Positions 11,318-22,440 of a stretch of DNA of 64,000 nt are shown here, in pieces. Below the pieces are notes generated by a model. It was not told the DNA's origin and made no database searches. It saw only the letters and a list, made by a program, of their open reading frames with translations. How positions within the stretch are numbered: position 1 is the first letter of the stretch; the number at the start of each line of letters is the position of its first letter. The stretch covers positions 1,240,001 to 1,304,000 of the forward strand of contig JAUFSD010000011.1 of assembly GCA_033030425.1 (NCBI GenBank), in the 5' to 3' direction. The translations under genes and the position numbers were made by a program. The stretch comes from Verpa conica (taxonomy: Eukaryota > Ascomycota > Pezizomycetes > Pezizales > Morchellaceae).

Positions 11318-13754
11318 ATCAGCCTAGGGTTTATAATTACATTGCTATAGCAGGCATCATAACATATAAGAATAATCCGACCGTATACATCGGATCTTGT
11401 AGGGTAAATACTGTGTAGCTAGCGACCAAGAAAACAATAGGTGATCGCGTGCCAAGGCGGGCGTGAGAGCCAGACCCGATGACACAGGTAATCCGGAATA
11501 TGAAATTCTGTTGTATATCCCTCCTACATACCAGCTACTAGACCCACAGGGTATTAGGACAAAAAATAGATAAAGAGGGTATGACACGAACGGAGGAATG
11601 AGAACGGAAAGGCAAGTATCTGATGTATTTATATCCAACAATCGTCTTCCAAAAGCACTCTTCTCACTCTCTTCTTCATATAGTCAGGTAATTACTATAT
11701 GACTCCTATCATTTGCCCTATAGACAACTTACACCAGGAACTATACCCCGCTGGGGGACTTCCCCTATTGGTGATCACTCCTGTACGGAAGAGCATCGTC
11801 TCCCGTGCTAGTTACAGAGACAACCTAGCGGCTGCATACGGTCGATGAACAATCATAGAAGGTATGAACAAATGGCTGGTGAGGGGTAGCGATAACCCAA
11901 GGACTGAAGATTGCTGTAGCTTCCCGGGGTTCTCTGCAGATCCCTTGCCATCACAAACTACGGTGGCAGTTCTTTCCCTGTCCCTATCAAAACTAGCCGT
12001 AGGTATTCCGTCCTTCCTCACCACACTTAAATACCCTCACCAACCAACGCATCATAGATAGCCCTTATCCCCAAGCTTTACCTAGTACACGTAACAATCC
12101 CTCCTAACCTCTCCTCAGATAGCAACCTGAACTCCGACGCGATGTCAACTATGTCTACAGTGGCTCAGTAATGGGCTTCCTTACTTTCCCGGCGGTGGAA
12201 GGGATTCAGGGAACACATTTTGACCTGGCATGTGAACTAGGGTTACTCACGATCTCTACAAATTCATGTCGGAGAAGCCCAGAAAAGAGTTGATCCGACC
12301 TCCATAGATTTGGGCGACTAGTGAAGTTGATAGCGACCGAGGTTGAACTGAATTAATTTAGCCAGCCGAGCCACCCAACTTCACCTCCTTACGGATAGTA
12401 CCATGGGGTAAAAATGAATGTTGTAATCCGTGTCTTGAATCAGTAGCTATCTTTATGCTGGATTCCTCTACTCCTAAGCGGGCTGTTACTTCTTATCTCT
12501 TGGGGTTACTCAGAGTGCTGGCAGGGGCTCTTGGTAGGTTTGTGCTGAAGGGGGGGTATTGAAGTCGTGGGCGGGAAGACGAGGACAGAGTGTAGCAGAG
12601 GTGTTTTTCAAGCACGCGGTATAGGCTTCTGAGGAGGGAGAAGACGTTGGAGTTGTGAGGTTAGTTGTCGTAGCATCTAGTAGAGATAAGGCTAGTGTGC
12701 TCGTGGCGCAGGGGTTTACCCTCGATTGTATAGTGGTATGGAGTACGATTTACGGATGGAGCCCGGGGAAAGTATAAAAGGAGGAGTTGATCGTTGTTCC
12801 TACACTTTCCCGTCTCCCCCCCGCGAGGTTGGCTGCGGATTACCCCGCAATTATGGCCCTTGCATGCCAAGCCGCCCGACCCGCTGAGCCGCAATGACGT
12901 ACTACGCCGATATTCGGTACCTGACCAACAGTCCACCGTATAAGCAGTGGAGGGGTATCCGCCAAAAGTATTAGGGCTATAAGAAGAGTCTAGGTTATCG
13001 CTAAAAACACCAGTCAAGTGACACAACCGAGAACTATACTCGGGGACCCAGTGCAGTAGCCAAAGTAGCCTGGGTACCGCTACGAAAGGGGCTACCTAGT
13101 CTTTTCATGAATGCTTTGGGTCATAACGGGCGCCACAAAACACTTCCCAAGAACAACGCAACCGTATCGGATCTGGTATAGGATATGATCAATTTATCTC
13201 GCCTAATTCACTAACTCTCGGCTGCCGCTGAAGTTTATATCCACATCTTTCTGAGAGGAAATCGTTGGCCGTACAGCATAACCATATATGCTCACCTTTA
13301 TCACTCAGAATTTCTGGGAGGTGGAAATCGGAGGTACTGATACAAGAAGAGTAAATAATGAGATCGTCATAAACATTGCCACACTTAACCAAAAGAGATC
13401 ATAAACAATCCTACGCTTGAATAACAAAAGAGACCATAAACACTCCTACACTTGAATATCAAAAGAGACCATACTATTACCAACCTAAGAAATCCATCTT
13501 AAACACATCCCTAACCAATCCCTAGAAGACACGTCTGTTTCGCTGTACCACCATTCATCACCCTTATAACCACTACCGACCAAAATAAGAAATATGACAT
13601 GAAAACTTCATACATAGGTGCCAACTAATTGTGAAAATAACAGATATCTCGTGCGTAAACCACTAATGGCAGAATAGCTATAGAGTTCGTCAGATCCGTA
13701 CCTATGCAGTAGTATCACATAAAGAGACCGGAGAGACGGTAAAACTTACATATT
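11318..13754. repeat. Gene-poor repeat-derived region
   Basis: Positions 11840-12900 are a diverged relative of 9600-10440. Minus-strand frames at 11357-11641, 11812-12024, 12661-13026 and 13189-13392 show no domain, conserved motif or splice pattern and are treated as chance. The stretch 13380-13480 repeats an AAAAGAGAYCATAAACA-like unit two or three times. Nothing else was recognised. Confidence 0.4.
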
Positions 13755-16712
13755 CTACTTCGAATTGGTTAATGCTTCGATAACACCCGGGTAATTTTTC
13801 TCCTTTGCAAGGTCTAGCGCCGTCTTCCCTTTGTTGTTTTTTACTTCAGTATTGGCTCCTCGGAACAGCAGCAGCTCTACGGTCTCCTTGTGTCCATGTT
13901 GCGCCGCTTCGTGTAGCGCCGTCTCGCCGAACTTGTCCTTCGATTCAGTATTGGCTTTTCGGTCCAGCAGAAACTCTACAGTCTCCTTGTGTCCATTGGC
14001 CGCCGCTCTATGTAGCGCCATACCCTCGCACCAGCCCTTCGCTTCGATATTGGCTCCTCGGTCCAGCAGCAGTGCTACAGTCTCCTTGTGTCCATCGATC
14101 GCCGCACAATGGTGTGCCATATTCTCGTTATAGCCCTTCGCCTCGATATTGGCTCCTCGGTCCAGCAGCAGTGCTACAGTCTCCTTGTGTCCATTTTGCG
14201 CCGCACAATGGTGCGCCATATTCTCGAACTTATTCTTCGCTTCGATATTGGCTCCTCGGTCCAGCAGCAGTGCTACAGTCTCCTTGTGTCCACCTTGCGC
14301 CGCACAATGGTGCGCCATAAACCCGTCCTTATTCTTCGCTTCGATATTGGCCCCCCAGTCCAGCAGCAGTGCTACAGTCTCCTTGTGTCCATTGAGCGCC
14401 GCAAAATGGTGTGCTATATTCTCGTTATAGCCCTCCGCCCCGATATTGGCTCCTCGGTCCAGCAGCAGTGCTACAATCTCCTTGTGTCCATTTTGCGCCG
14501 CACAATGGTGCGCCATATTCTCGAACTTATTCTTCGCTTCGATATTAGCTCCTCGGTCCAGCAGCAGTGCTACAGTCTCCTTGTATCCATTTTGCGCCGC
14601 ACAATGGTGCGCCATAAACCCGTCCTTATTCTTCGCTTCAATATTGGCCCCTCGGTCCAGCAGCAGTGCTACAGTCTCCTTGTGTCCATTGAGCGCCGCA
14701 AAATGGTGTGCTATATTCTCGTTATAGCCCTTCGCCTCGATATTGGCTCCTCGGTCCAGCAGCAGCTCTACAGTCTCCTTGTGTCCATTTTGCGCCGCAC
14801 AATGGTGCGCCATATTCTCGAACTTATTCTTCGCTTCGATATTAGCTCCTCGGTCCAGCAGCAGCTCTATAGTCTCCTTGTGCCCATTTTGCGCCGCACA
14901 ATGGTGCGCCATAAACCCGTCCTTATTCTTCGCTTCGATATTGGCTCCTCGGTCCAGCAGCAGCTCTACAGTCTCCTTGTGTCCATTGAGCGCCGCAAGA
15001 TGGTGTGCTATATTCTCGTTATAGCCCTTCGCTTCGATATTGGCTCCTCGGTCCAGCAGCAGTGCTACAGTTTCCTTGTGTCCATTTTGCGCCGCAGAAT
15101 GGTGCGCCATATTCTCGAACTTATTCTTCGCTTCGATATTGGCTCCTCGGTCCAGCAGCAGCTCTACAGTCTCCTTGTGTCCATTTTGCGCCGCAGAATG
15201 CTGCGCCATATTCTCGTTCTTATTCTTCGCTTCGATATTGGCCCCCCGGTCCAGCAGCAGCTCTACAGTCTCCTTGTGTCCATTGAACGCCGCACAATGG
15301 TGCGCCATATTCTCGTTCTTATTCTTCGCTTCGATATTGGCCCCTCGTTCCAGCAGCAGCTCTACAGTCTCCTTGTGTCCATTGAACGCCGCAGAATGGT
15401 GCGCCATATTCTCGTTATAGCCCTTCGCCTCGATATTGGCCCCTCGGTTCAGCAGCAGCTCTACAGTCTCCTTGTGTCCATTGAGCGCCGCAGCATGGAG
15501 CGCCATATTCTCGGACTTATCCTTCGCTTCGATATTGGCTCCTCGGTCCAGTAGTACCCGTACAGCCCCCTTGTCTCCACAGGATGCCGCCTGGCACACC
15601 GCAAACTGATCATTTCCATACCTCTGCTCTATTGCTTTCACGACCACTTCATCGCCCCCGTTCGCCACAAGGCCAAATGCCGTCTGCCCATTTTTGTCCT
15701 TCACTGTAGTACTTGCCTGCCAGCCTACAAGTTTCTGCATCATCTCCTCATCCTTCTTATTTACTGCTCTGTGTAGCGCAGTTTGCCCATTTTCGTCTGT
15801 CGCGTCGATCTTAGCATCGTTTTCGATTAATAACTGCACCATCGCGGTACTTCCTACGTCGGCCGCGTAGTGTAAAGGCGTGAAACCATCCCTTCCCGGT
15901 GCATTCACATCAAAATCACCCTTGATGAGTGCGGCCGCAATCTCCGCATTGCCTTTACTCGCCGCAATGTGCAACGCTGTATTACCTTCCTTATTTTTTA
16001 CGTCACGTTCGACTCCCCTGTTGATGATCGCCTCCACAAGGGGCAGGTTATCGCCGCCGACCGGGTCGAACAAAGACTCCCCGGGAAATTTTGGACCATC
16101 TTCAGGTTCCGACGTAACAGTGAGAAGGCGTAGAAGTGCGCGTTCTGGTTCGGTTTTGTCCATCTCGATCATACTTTTGTAGAATAACGTTGGGATTGCC
16201 TCGTCGCCAGCCTGGCACGATACATCAAATGCGGTAAGGCCGTTATTGTCTTTCATGCCGCTATCAAGCCCTGGCAAGGCGAGACAGAAGGTTGTCAACT
16301 CCGACGACTTGTTGGCACAAGCCCAATGCAAAGCTGTCTTCCCTTCATTGTCTTGGGCGTTGACGTCAGTAGCAGCGAATTCTGCCAACATCTCAGCAAG
16401 CATGAGGTTGCCGTCCATGACCGCGGTGATGAATTTGGTGCGTCCGTTCTCGTCCTTTCCGGTCATGTCAAGCCCTTCTCCGGGCCAAAATGTCCCAAAC
16501 TTGGTCTTTAGAGGGAATTCATGGAGATCGCGACGAAGCCACCCTGGGTCTCCCCTGAAGCCGATGTCTGCCACACTAAGGTCATCGTCGAGTGTAGAAT
16601 CCGTAATTTCAAGGTGTGCTGGGTTTCCGATGGCATCCGCTAATTTTTCAGGTGAGATGTTGCGTGGGATGTCGTTCATAAAAAACCTGACGTAATCATG
16701 GGGGCAGGACAT
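13755..16712 (-). CDS. Ankyrin-repeat protein with a highly homogenised C-terminal array
   Basis: One exon encoding about 985 residues if translation starts at MSCPHDYVRF (ATG at 16712). The frame stays open to 16922, but that extension lacks protein character. An N-terminal ~100-residue region of unknown function is followed by about 8 divergent ankyrin repeats and then 17 near-identical 33-residue repeats with the core GHKETVELLLDRGANIEAK. Ankyrin stacks bind proteins. In fungi, arrays with such internal identity occur in NLR-type and non-self-recognition proteins, where repeat shuffling changes specificity. No nucleotide-binding or effector domain is recognisable here. The end is regular (ALTNSK, stop). 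No frameshift is seen. A MITE lies about 500 bp upstream. Confidence 0.92.
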   Translation of the reverse strand: MSCPHDYVRFFMNDIPRNISPEKLADAIGNPAHLEITDSTLDDDLSVADIGFRGDPGWLRRDLHEFPLKTKFGTFWPGEGLDMTGKDENGRTKFITAVMDGNLMLAEMLAEFAATDVNAQDNEGKTALHWACANKSSELTTFCLALPGLDSGMKDNNGLTAFDVSCQAGDEAIPTLFYKSMIEMDKTEPERALLRLLTVTSEPEDGPKFPGESLFDPVGGDNLPLVEAIINRGVERDVKNKEGNTALHIAASKGNAEIAAALIKGDFDVNAPGRDGFTPLHYAADVGSTAMVQLLIENDAKIDATDENGQTALHRAVNKKDEEMMQKLVGWQASTTVKDKNGQTAFGLVANGGDEVVVKAIEQRYGNDQFAVCQAASCGDKGAVRVLLDRGANIEAKDKSENMALHAAALNGHKETVELLLNRGANIEAKGYNENMAHHSAAFNGHKETVELLLERGANIEAKNKNENMAHHCAAFNGHKETVELLLDRGANIEAKNKNENMAQHSAAQNGHKETVELLLDRGANIEAKNKFENMAHHSAAQNGHKETVALLLDRGANIEAKGYNENIAHHLAALNGHKETVELLLDRGANIEAKNKDGFMAHHCAAQNGHKETIELLLDRGANIEAKNKFENMAHHCAAQNGHKETVELLLDRGANIEAKGYNENIAHHFAALNGHKETVALLLDRGANIEAKNKDGFMAHHCAAQNGYKETVALLLDRGANIEAKNKFENMAHHCAAQNGHKEIVALLLDRGANIGAEGYNENIAHHFAALNGHKETVALLLDWGANIEAKNKDGFMAHHCAAQGGHKETVALLLDRGANIEAKNKFENMAHHCAAQNGHKETVALLLDRGANIEAKGYNENMAHHCAAIDGHKETVALLLDRGANIEAKGWCEGMALHRAAANGHKETVEFLLDRKANTESKDKFGETALHEAAQHGHKETVELLLFRGANTEVKNNKGKTALDLAKEKNYPGVIEALTNSK
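14040..15555 (-). repeat. Higher-order ankyrin-coding tandem repeat (99 bp, 297-bp superunit)
   Basis: The 99-bp ankyrin units are arranged as triplets: KGYNEN, KNKDGF and KNKFEN type repeats follow each other in fixed order. The 297-bp superunit recurs at least four times at exact spacing (for example 14149, 14446, 14743, 15040). The third-codon bases are also shared between superunits, which points to recent duplication or gene conversion. The regularity keeps other frames open on both strands. Confidence 0.9.
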
Positions 16713-17207
16713 TTTTGTGGTTGAGCGCGGAACTAAACAGAAAAAGATTTGAGAAATCGATAGAAACGGTAGAAAAACAATCCTGATGTTGTCTGAAGTT
16801 GCGGTGGATGGGTTGGACTCCCTTTGAATATGAATAAAAACCCTTCTATCTACAAGCCGGCATTCCTTATAGGGCATTCCACTCACGTGGCGTATATCCT
16901 CTAGCCACCATAATCTTATCATTTTATTATTCGGTTTGTACTTGCTGAAAAATAAATGATGCCGCTGGGGTTCATCTAGGTAGCAACCACACGACCTAGG
17001 TTTGCGACTGTCCAGCGCAACAATGCAAACTGAATTTAAAGCAGCCCTGCTGTATCTAATTATTAGAGGATCCCTGCATGTCTACAACTGATTATGAATT
17101 CTTATTTCTGTTGAAATAGAGTTTTATTTTGGCCCTGTTAAGTGAAGATTCGGTGTGTGGCCTGGTTGCACCTCCTACCCAGGGGCTATCATTTATTTTT
17201 CAGCAAG

Positions 17208-17377
17208 TACAGTCGTTCACGGGGTAATGGCGAATACTGGGTAATGGCGAACAGGGATTATAGACCAATAAAGTCACTAGCTCTGACCACAATTTGACGG
17301 CTCAGTGCTCAGATATACTATTGCTAACCCCTGTTCGCCATTACCCAGTGTTCGCCATTACCCCGTGAACGACTGTA
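17208..17377. mobile_element. MITE with TA target duplication (CAGTCGTTCAC family)
   Basis: A 170-bp element including the flanking TA. The left end reads TA-CAGTCGTTCACGGGGTAAT and the right end is its reverse complement followed by TA. The arms are about 48 bp and contain an internal doublet of TGGCGAAYACTGGGTAATGGCG. TA duplication and CAGT ends are typical of Tc1/mariner-pogo type MITEs. A right-hand fragment of the same element is at 22884-22979. It lies upstream of the ankyrin gene. Confidence 0.9.
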
Positions 17378-17557
17378 GTTAGCTCTGGGAAATGCAGTAA
17401 CAAGGGACCACGTCTGTGCCGCGCAGAAAAAGCAACCATTGAGGCTGAGCATGAAACTAAGGTTGACCCCGCAAAAAACTCAAGCCCCGCAGAGATCAGC
17501 CCGGTGTACTGGGAGTTGAACCTCCCAGACTACCCTATCCTCGTTCCCGAATACCAT

Positions 17558-17690
17558 GTATACTCGTATTCTCATGACGTTTGTAGAATGGACTGCTATT
17601 GCATACCATACAAAACTACGCCAAGCCTACGATTTTGTATGGTATGCAATAGCAGTCCATTCTACAAACGGCATGAGATTACGAGTATAC
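17558..17690. repeat. Long near-perfect hairpin, 58-bp arms
   Basis: Positions 17558-17615 are the reverse complement of 17633-17690 with very few mismatches and a 17-nt loop. The arms are AT-moderate and contain no gene. This could be a foldback/MITE or a recent inverted duplication. A weaker match to one arm (GTATACAACAGCAGTCTG) is near 20385, so it is a repeat family. Transcription would give a duplex RNA. Confidence 0.85.
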
Positions 17691-18263
17691 AAAGCTCCTA
17701 CTACCGATCCCTCTAGAGAAACAGATCTACTTCCCCGACAATGAGACAAAACGCGCTATTCACCACAGGCTGGTCGAGCCGCATACACCGGTAAGCAGAG
17801 AGTTTACCCGAGACTTCAGCGTATGATACAGGACACGGCAAAAAAGATCGACATCAGATTCAGAGTTTTTATTCAGAGTTTTTATTTGCTCTTGAGGATT
17901 TTAGCGAGGATTCCAGTAGTGGGATTGGCCACAAGACCTCTGGCTTCTCCCATACGCTGTGCAAGGCCCTGGCAATAATTAGGGATTTGTATGCAGGATA
18001 CAGCAGTATTTTAACAAGAGAAAAATGACTTCCATTTTGCTTTCTATATTAAAGATCACCCTCGGCTATTTCTCAGGCAGGCATAAATGTACATAGGTGT
18101 TAATCTAGGTCACTGAGGTAAATATATTTTCTCCGCGGTATCAATTGCTTAAGGATGCTTTGACACGTAGATAGGCCATGTGAAATTATACCCTCTTATA
18201 GGGGATCGAGAAAAACAAAACCCTAGTTCCAAGGCCTTGGTTGGCTCTCGGGGATTCATGTAG

Positions 18264-18908
18264 TACAGTCGCTCACCCAGTGACGACCAGTACCGTCTGG
18301 CGACGAACAAGGGGGGGTTTGGAGCCAATAGGCGGCAAAGTATCTGCTTACATTATACTAGATATGGTGCGCGCAGTTATAAACCCGGACCAACATTTTG
18401 AGCCGATATTCCAACACAACTAATGGATAGAATTTTCTATAAAAACTTGGGAAACTTTCTAATATACTATTAAAGCTTCCCAAGTTTTTATAGGCCATTA
18501 GGGGCTATGGTTGTTGTGGAATAAAACCTCAATTTTAGGTGTGAAAAGTGTCATATGGAACAGTTCCCTATTATACCCAGACCATGACCAGATGTACTTA
18601 GGTATATTTTTTCAGTATTATATATTAAAGTACTCTTTTTCATTCTAAAAATACTGGGGTATACTCTTTAAGTCACTGGAGATCTTTTGGAAGTGTTATA
18701 AGAGAGTTTATATTTTTGAGTGGAAGTAGTCAACAATATTAGGCATACATGAGCATACTTGGGCATACTTGGGCATACTTTGGCGCTTTTAGGCATGATA
18801 GGCGTGTTCCAAGCCCAACTTTTATTGGTCCGGGTTTAAGACCGTGCGCACCATATAACCCCTGTTCGTCGCCAGACGGTACTCGTCGTCAGAGGGTGAA
18901 TGACTGTA
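18264..18908. mobile_element. Larger CAGTC-family element with TA duplication
   Basis: The left end TA-CAGTCGCTCACCCAGTGAC at 18264 and the right inverted end at 18857-18906, followed by TA (18907-18908), define a 645-bp element. Arms of about 48 bp include CCGTCTGGCGACGAAC. The interior has no transposase. It holds a secondary hairpin near 18440-18495 (ATAAAAACTTGGGAA / TTCCCAAGTTTTTAT). Confidence 0.82.
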
Positions 18909-19257
18909 GCATTGGCCAAGCGCTCTTCCCAACTACCCCCGCTCTACCAGAGGCAGACCGCCAAGTCCAAATACCTACTCGGGACATCCAAGACGCGCCT
19001 GCATATGTAAATTCCAGGTGGGGGGCTCTTTGTTCCAGTGGGTGAAGTGCATCTTTCAAGTGGTGAGAATAAGAGTTGATATCCGGGTACTCCTTCCCCG
19101 AGTAACACCCAAAAATAGATTACAGGGCAGAGGAAAAGGTCTTTCTCCCCGCTTTTAAAGACTATAGCTGTTCTAACCGTGAGAATCTCCTTAAGACTAC
19201 AACTTCCCTGCTTTCTTTGGTTTTACAGAGTCTAAGTCGTCCGGAACCCCCAGCCAA

Positions 19258-20234
19258 ATGTCGAGAGCTAAAAGGAGCTTTTATATCACAATCAGACAAA
19301 ATGCTAGTAATCCAAGCGGGAAAAGCGCCGAACCAGCGGGCGAGAAAAAAGTACGGGAATTCGAGCTTTAGAATATTACACCATGCTTACTACCTATAAA
19401 CCTCATCTCAGAAAAAGAAACCCTCCAAAGCAGAAAAGTCTGTTAGCTCGCTGATGGACGACCTGTCTACGCTTGTTAAACAGGTTCTCTCCCTAAGCTG
19501 TACTCTCACAGGTATTTTACTAACTGTGGTAAACCCCCATACACAGAAAGCAGGTCATTGGGCCCTCGTTGTTGAAGCAGATGTATTTAATTACCACTTA
19601 TTTCCCATACAGGAATCCTTGGATTATTCTAATATTTGACTGTTAAGCCGAAAAATAATCAGGGTAGGCGAGCGTTTGAGATATGTACTACAGACCATGG
19701 TGTAGACCCCGATTCTGGTACCGAGGACCGTTACGACAGCGATGAGGACTACCCTGAGATTCAAGCCCCTCCTAGAGGTAAAAGCAAGGCTGAGAAGGGG
19801 AAGGAGGGTGAAGAGCTGGGTTTGAGAGTGAAAGCGGAGCTGAGGGAGGGTCATGTGTATGGTGAACCTGATTACGCAACATTCGGAGGTGTCTGTTGGG
19901 ATATCCTAAGCAGACTTAAATCCGAAACAAAGCTCACCAACAGCGAAATTAAACACGAAGGTATGAATAGCTTTCTCCCTGAAAGCTACAAACTGCTTGG
20001 TTTTAACCTCTGGAGTTAGCACAACGTATTTGGAAACGACAGCAGAACTATAGACTATTGGACAATAACTGCCAAAGATTCTGTATTTTGTTGGCGATCA
20101 GTATACGAGCTAGGCAGAACACAACCTTAAGGCTGCTCAATGCGAAGATAGTGAAGAAGCAAGCAGGGTTAACAGAAAAGGTGCTTGATAAAGCTGTTTC
20201 GGGTGCGAGTAAATTCGTTTCGGTTTCGAGATAA
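19258..20234 (+). CDS. Five-exon gene, LRAT/NlpC-P60-like HW...NC protein (hypothetical)
   Basis: Reconstructed exons: 19258-19350, 19412-19483, 19547-19582, 19648-19960, 20020-20234. They total 729 nt (242 residues), all phase-consistent with GT-AG introns of 59-65 nt. The start MSRAKRSFYI is provisional, since an acceptor (TTTTACAG) just upstream allows an earlier exon. A GHWALVVEAD segment around residue 58 and a NYRLLDNNCQRFC segment around residue 182 resemble the H-box and NC-box of LRAT-like/permuted papain-fold proteins, which act as acyltransferases or peptidases. An acidic DSDEDYPE stretch lies between. Residues after the NC-box form a basic helix. The catalytic reading is inference from two motifs. 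The second intron is a multiple of three and could be retained. Confidence 0.62.
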
Positions 20235-21117
20235 AATGCGAAGGGTAAAGAAAAGGCATGGGGTAAAGTTGCTCCGACTGCTCGCTGGGGTTAGGTCATA
20301 CAAAATAAAATTTCTTCAGCAATAATAATTAGTGCCTAATGCTTAAAAAACTAAAAAATTTGTGGTTTTGTATTGTTTTATATGGTATACAACAGCAGTC
20401 TGTTTACAAGTAGATACATGCAGTAAAGAGCTCTCCGGGTATAGTGCTATGGATAATTCATCCATTCATTCCGAGTATATTGTATGTACTAAACACTGAA
20501 CCCGAGACCAACCACAATTATGGGAGATTTCCCAACACCTCTTTAGTACGATAATATAGAACTTCTATATGTGGGCAGTTCAGCAAGAATGCTTAAAGTA
20601 GTGAACCCACTGGGCTCAAGGAGCCATGCCCATGTTTGGTTTATGGGCTTCACAGATGGCCCCGTGCAGTGCCAACACTACAGCCATTAACGAATTTATG
20701 ATAAGCTTTAAATACAGAGCCCTCACGATTTCCAATTAGGCTTATTGCATAGCAGGCCACACGAAGAATTCCGAATCACGAACCAGCATTAAAATTCCTC
20801 TCAGCCTCACGGTTTTTCCTATACCTAGGTCACTAGCGGGTTATTCACTAGCCCCTCCAAAAATATATATATCGTAGTCATCATAGGCCTACTGGCGAAC
20901 AGGGAGACGAGAGCCAATAAAACCCTGTAGAAACTAGGGATATCTGATCTCTTTGGCAGCTTTGCAGCTTCTTGCCATAGTTGGAACCCTCTTTGTCAAT
21001 AGGCATCTATTCGCCGGACGACTATGAGCGGCTGTACGCTCTGTGTACTATGTTTGTTACTAGGACTAATGAAACCATAGTATAAATTAAAATAAAGGAC
21101 AACATAGGATACAGATA
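20235..21117. other. Intergenic, repeat scraps
   Basis: No gene seen. Near 20385 there is a remnant of the 17558-17690 hairpin arm. GGCGAACAGGGAG at 20893 resembles an inner MITE end. The rest is unassigned. Confidence 0.4.
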
Positions 21118-21330
21118 TTATTCGATGAATTCCAACCTGCGCTTTTCCTCCTCCTTACGTTTGTGCCTCAGTGTAGCTAGGAGATTACCCAAAAAAGCCC
21201 CCACGAATAACAAAGCAACCAAAATAAGGATTCCCGTAATTGCCATAATAACTGCGAACGAAAATACCCCAAACGCCTTGCGCATTTCCGCATTACAGTC
21301 TCCGGTAGAATTAATGCGAAAATGCGCCAC
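21118..21330 (-). CDS. Small membrane-protein frame, uncertain
   Basis: A frame of about 55 residues from ATG (residue 16 of the open frame, MRKAFGVFSF) to a stop at 21118. It has one strong membrane segment (AVIMAITGILILVALLFVGAFLG) followed by a basic, charged tail. The 5' side lacks an ATG in good context and overlaps a dispersed repeat (CTCCGGTAGAATTAATGCG). It may be the last exon of a larger gene or a relic. Function unknown. Confidence 0.3.
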   Translation of the reverse strand: MAHFRINSTGDCNAEMRKAFGVFSFAVIMAITGILILVALLFVGAFLGNLLATLRHKRKEEEKRRLEFIE

Positions 21331-21449
21331 TCAGGACTCAGAGGTCTGACTGGTATTTGGTGTCATCAACGAAGATTCTAGTAGTGAGCACTGGCCACAA
21401 AACCCTTGCTCGCTAACCCCTGTTTTCGCAATAATTCGACTGGAGACTG

Positions 21450-21597
21450 TACAGTCTAGCACTGGGTGACGGCGGATACGGTCGCACGGCGGACAGGGGT
21501 TTAGTCAGTCAAGAAAAACATGACTTTTGGGTAAGAAGCCTAGAACACCCCTGTCCGCCGTGGGACCGTATCCGCCGTCACCCCGTGAACGACTGTA
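21450..21597. mobile_element. MITE, CAGTC family, 148 bp with TA
   Basis: Ends TA-CAGTCTAGCACTGGGTGACG and CACCCCGTGAACGACTG-TA, with arms of about 50 bp carrying GGCGGATACGGTC and CACGGCGGACAGGGG blocks. The interior GTAAGAAGCCTAGAAC is shared, in opposite orientation, with the copy at 32304-32451. No coding capacity. Confidence 0.9.
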
Positions 21598-21759
21598 CTC
21601 TAGGAATCCATCATTTTAAGCAAGTGCCTGAGCCAAGAATCCCAGTGGGCCCTGGCGCTTAAGCCTGGCCCCAGGGTGATCACAGCACAGATCTAGGACT
21701 ATTGGATGGGTTGTTCCGCCATAACAGGGGTTAATCTGTGTGACCTGACATGCAAGACA

Positions 21760-21889
21760 TACTTGTCCGCCAGGGTAAGAACCAGAAAACAGGGGGGACA
21801 ATTTTATATGGTGTGGCGTCGTGCACAGGTATTCTGCCATACACATCGTGACCCCCCGGTTTTCTGGTTCTTACCCTGGCGAACAAGTA
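21760..21889. mobile_element. Foldback MITE, 130 bp, TA flanked
   Basis: TA-CTTGTCCGCCAGGGTAAG begins at 21760. The reverse complement ends with CTTACCCTGGCGAACAAG-TA at 21889. Arms are about 37 bp around a short interior. It differs in end sequence from the CAGTC family. Confidence 0.8.
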
Positions 21890-22440
21890 CATGTACTCTA
21901 CCGAATTATCTGAGAAGAAATAACCAAAATAAAACAGGTCCCATCTGTATCAGTACATACCGTGGAGGCAAGAAGTATCCGAGAATGTAAGTCTCGGACA
22001 AGGGTGGTCTTCAATTGGTGAATATAAAACTTTCATTTTCGGGCCTGCCCCAAGTATTACTCTATTTTAACCACCGGCATGTCTTCTGAGCTAAATTTTA
22101 TTCATGACTACTGTTTCAGAGCACCCTCCCGGGTTACCCAAGTTATACAAGCACTCGGGGCTGAATAACAACAAGCAATATCTAGTCGATCGCCTACAGG
22201 GTGGCTCAAGCCTTAAGGTGATCGCGGTAGATAAGAAATAGAGTTCAATATATTAATAATTTATTCATCATCCACTTCTTTAGATATATGCGCGTTATCG
22301 AAGAGTACCATATGACTGACCAGGTCTCTCTCCAAGATGCGCAGTAGCCAATGAGAAGGGTAGGTAAAAATGCACCATGCGCAGTCCGCCGAATTTGGCA
22401 GCGGAGTAAGTTCAGTTTAGTTAGGTTACTTGAGATCGAG

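Noticed and set aside
14088..15554. A 488-codon plus-strand frame and many ~93-codon frames opposite the ankyrin array
   Set aside because: They are antisense shadows kept open by the 99-bp periodicity; composition and motifs belong to the minus-strand ankyrin frame.
16713..16922. N-terminal extension of the ankyrin frame to 16922
   Set aside because: Seventy residues of non-protein-like sequence; the internal start MSCPHDYVRF is a better beginning.
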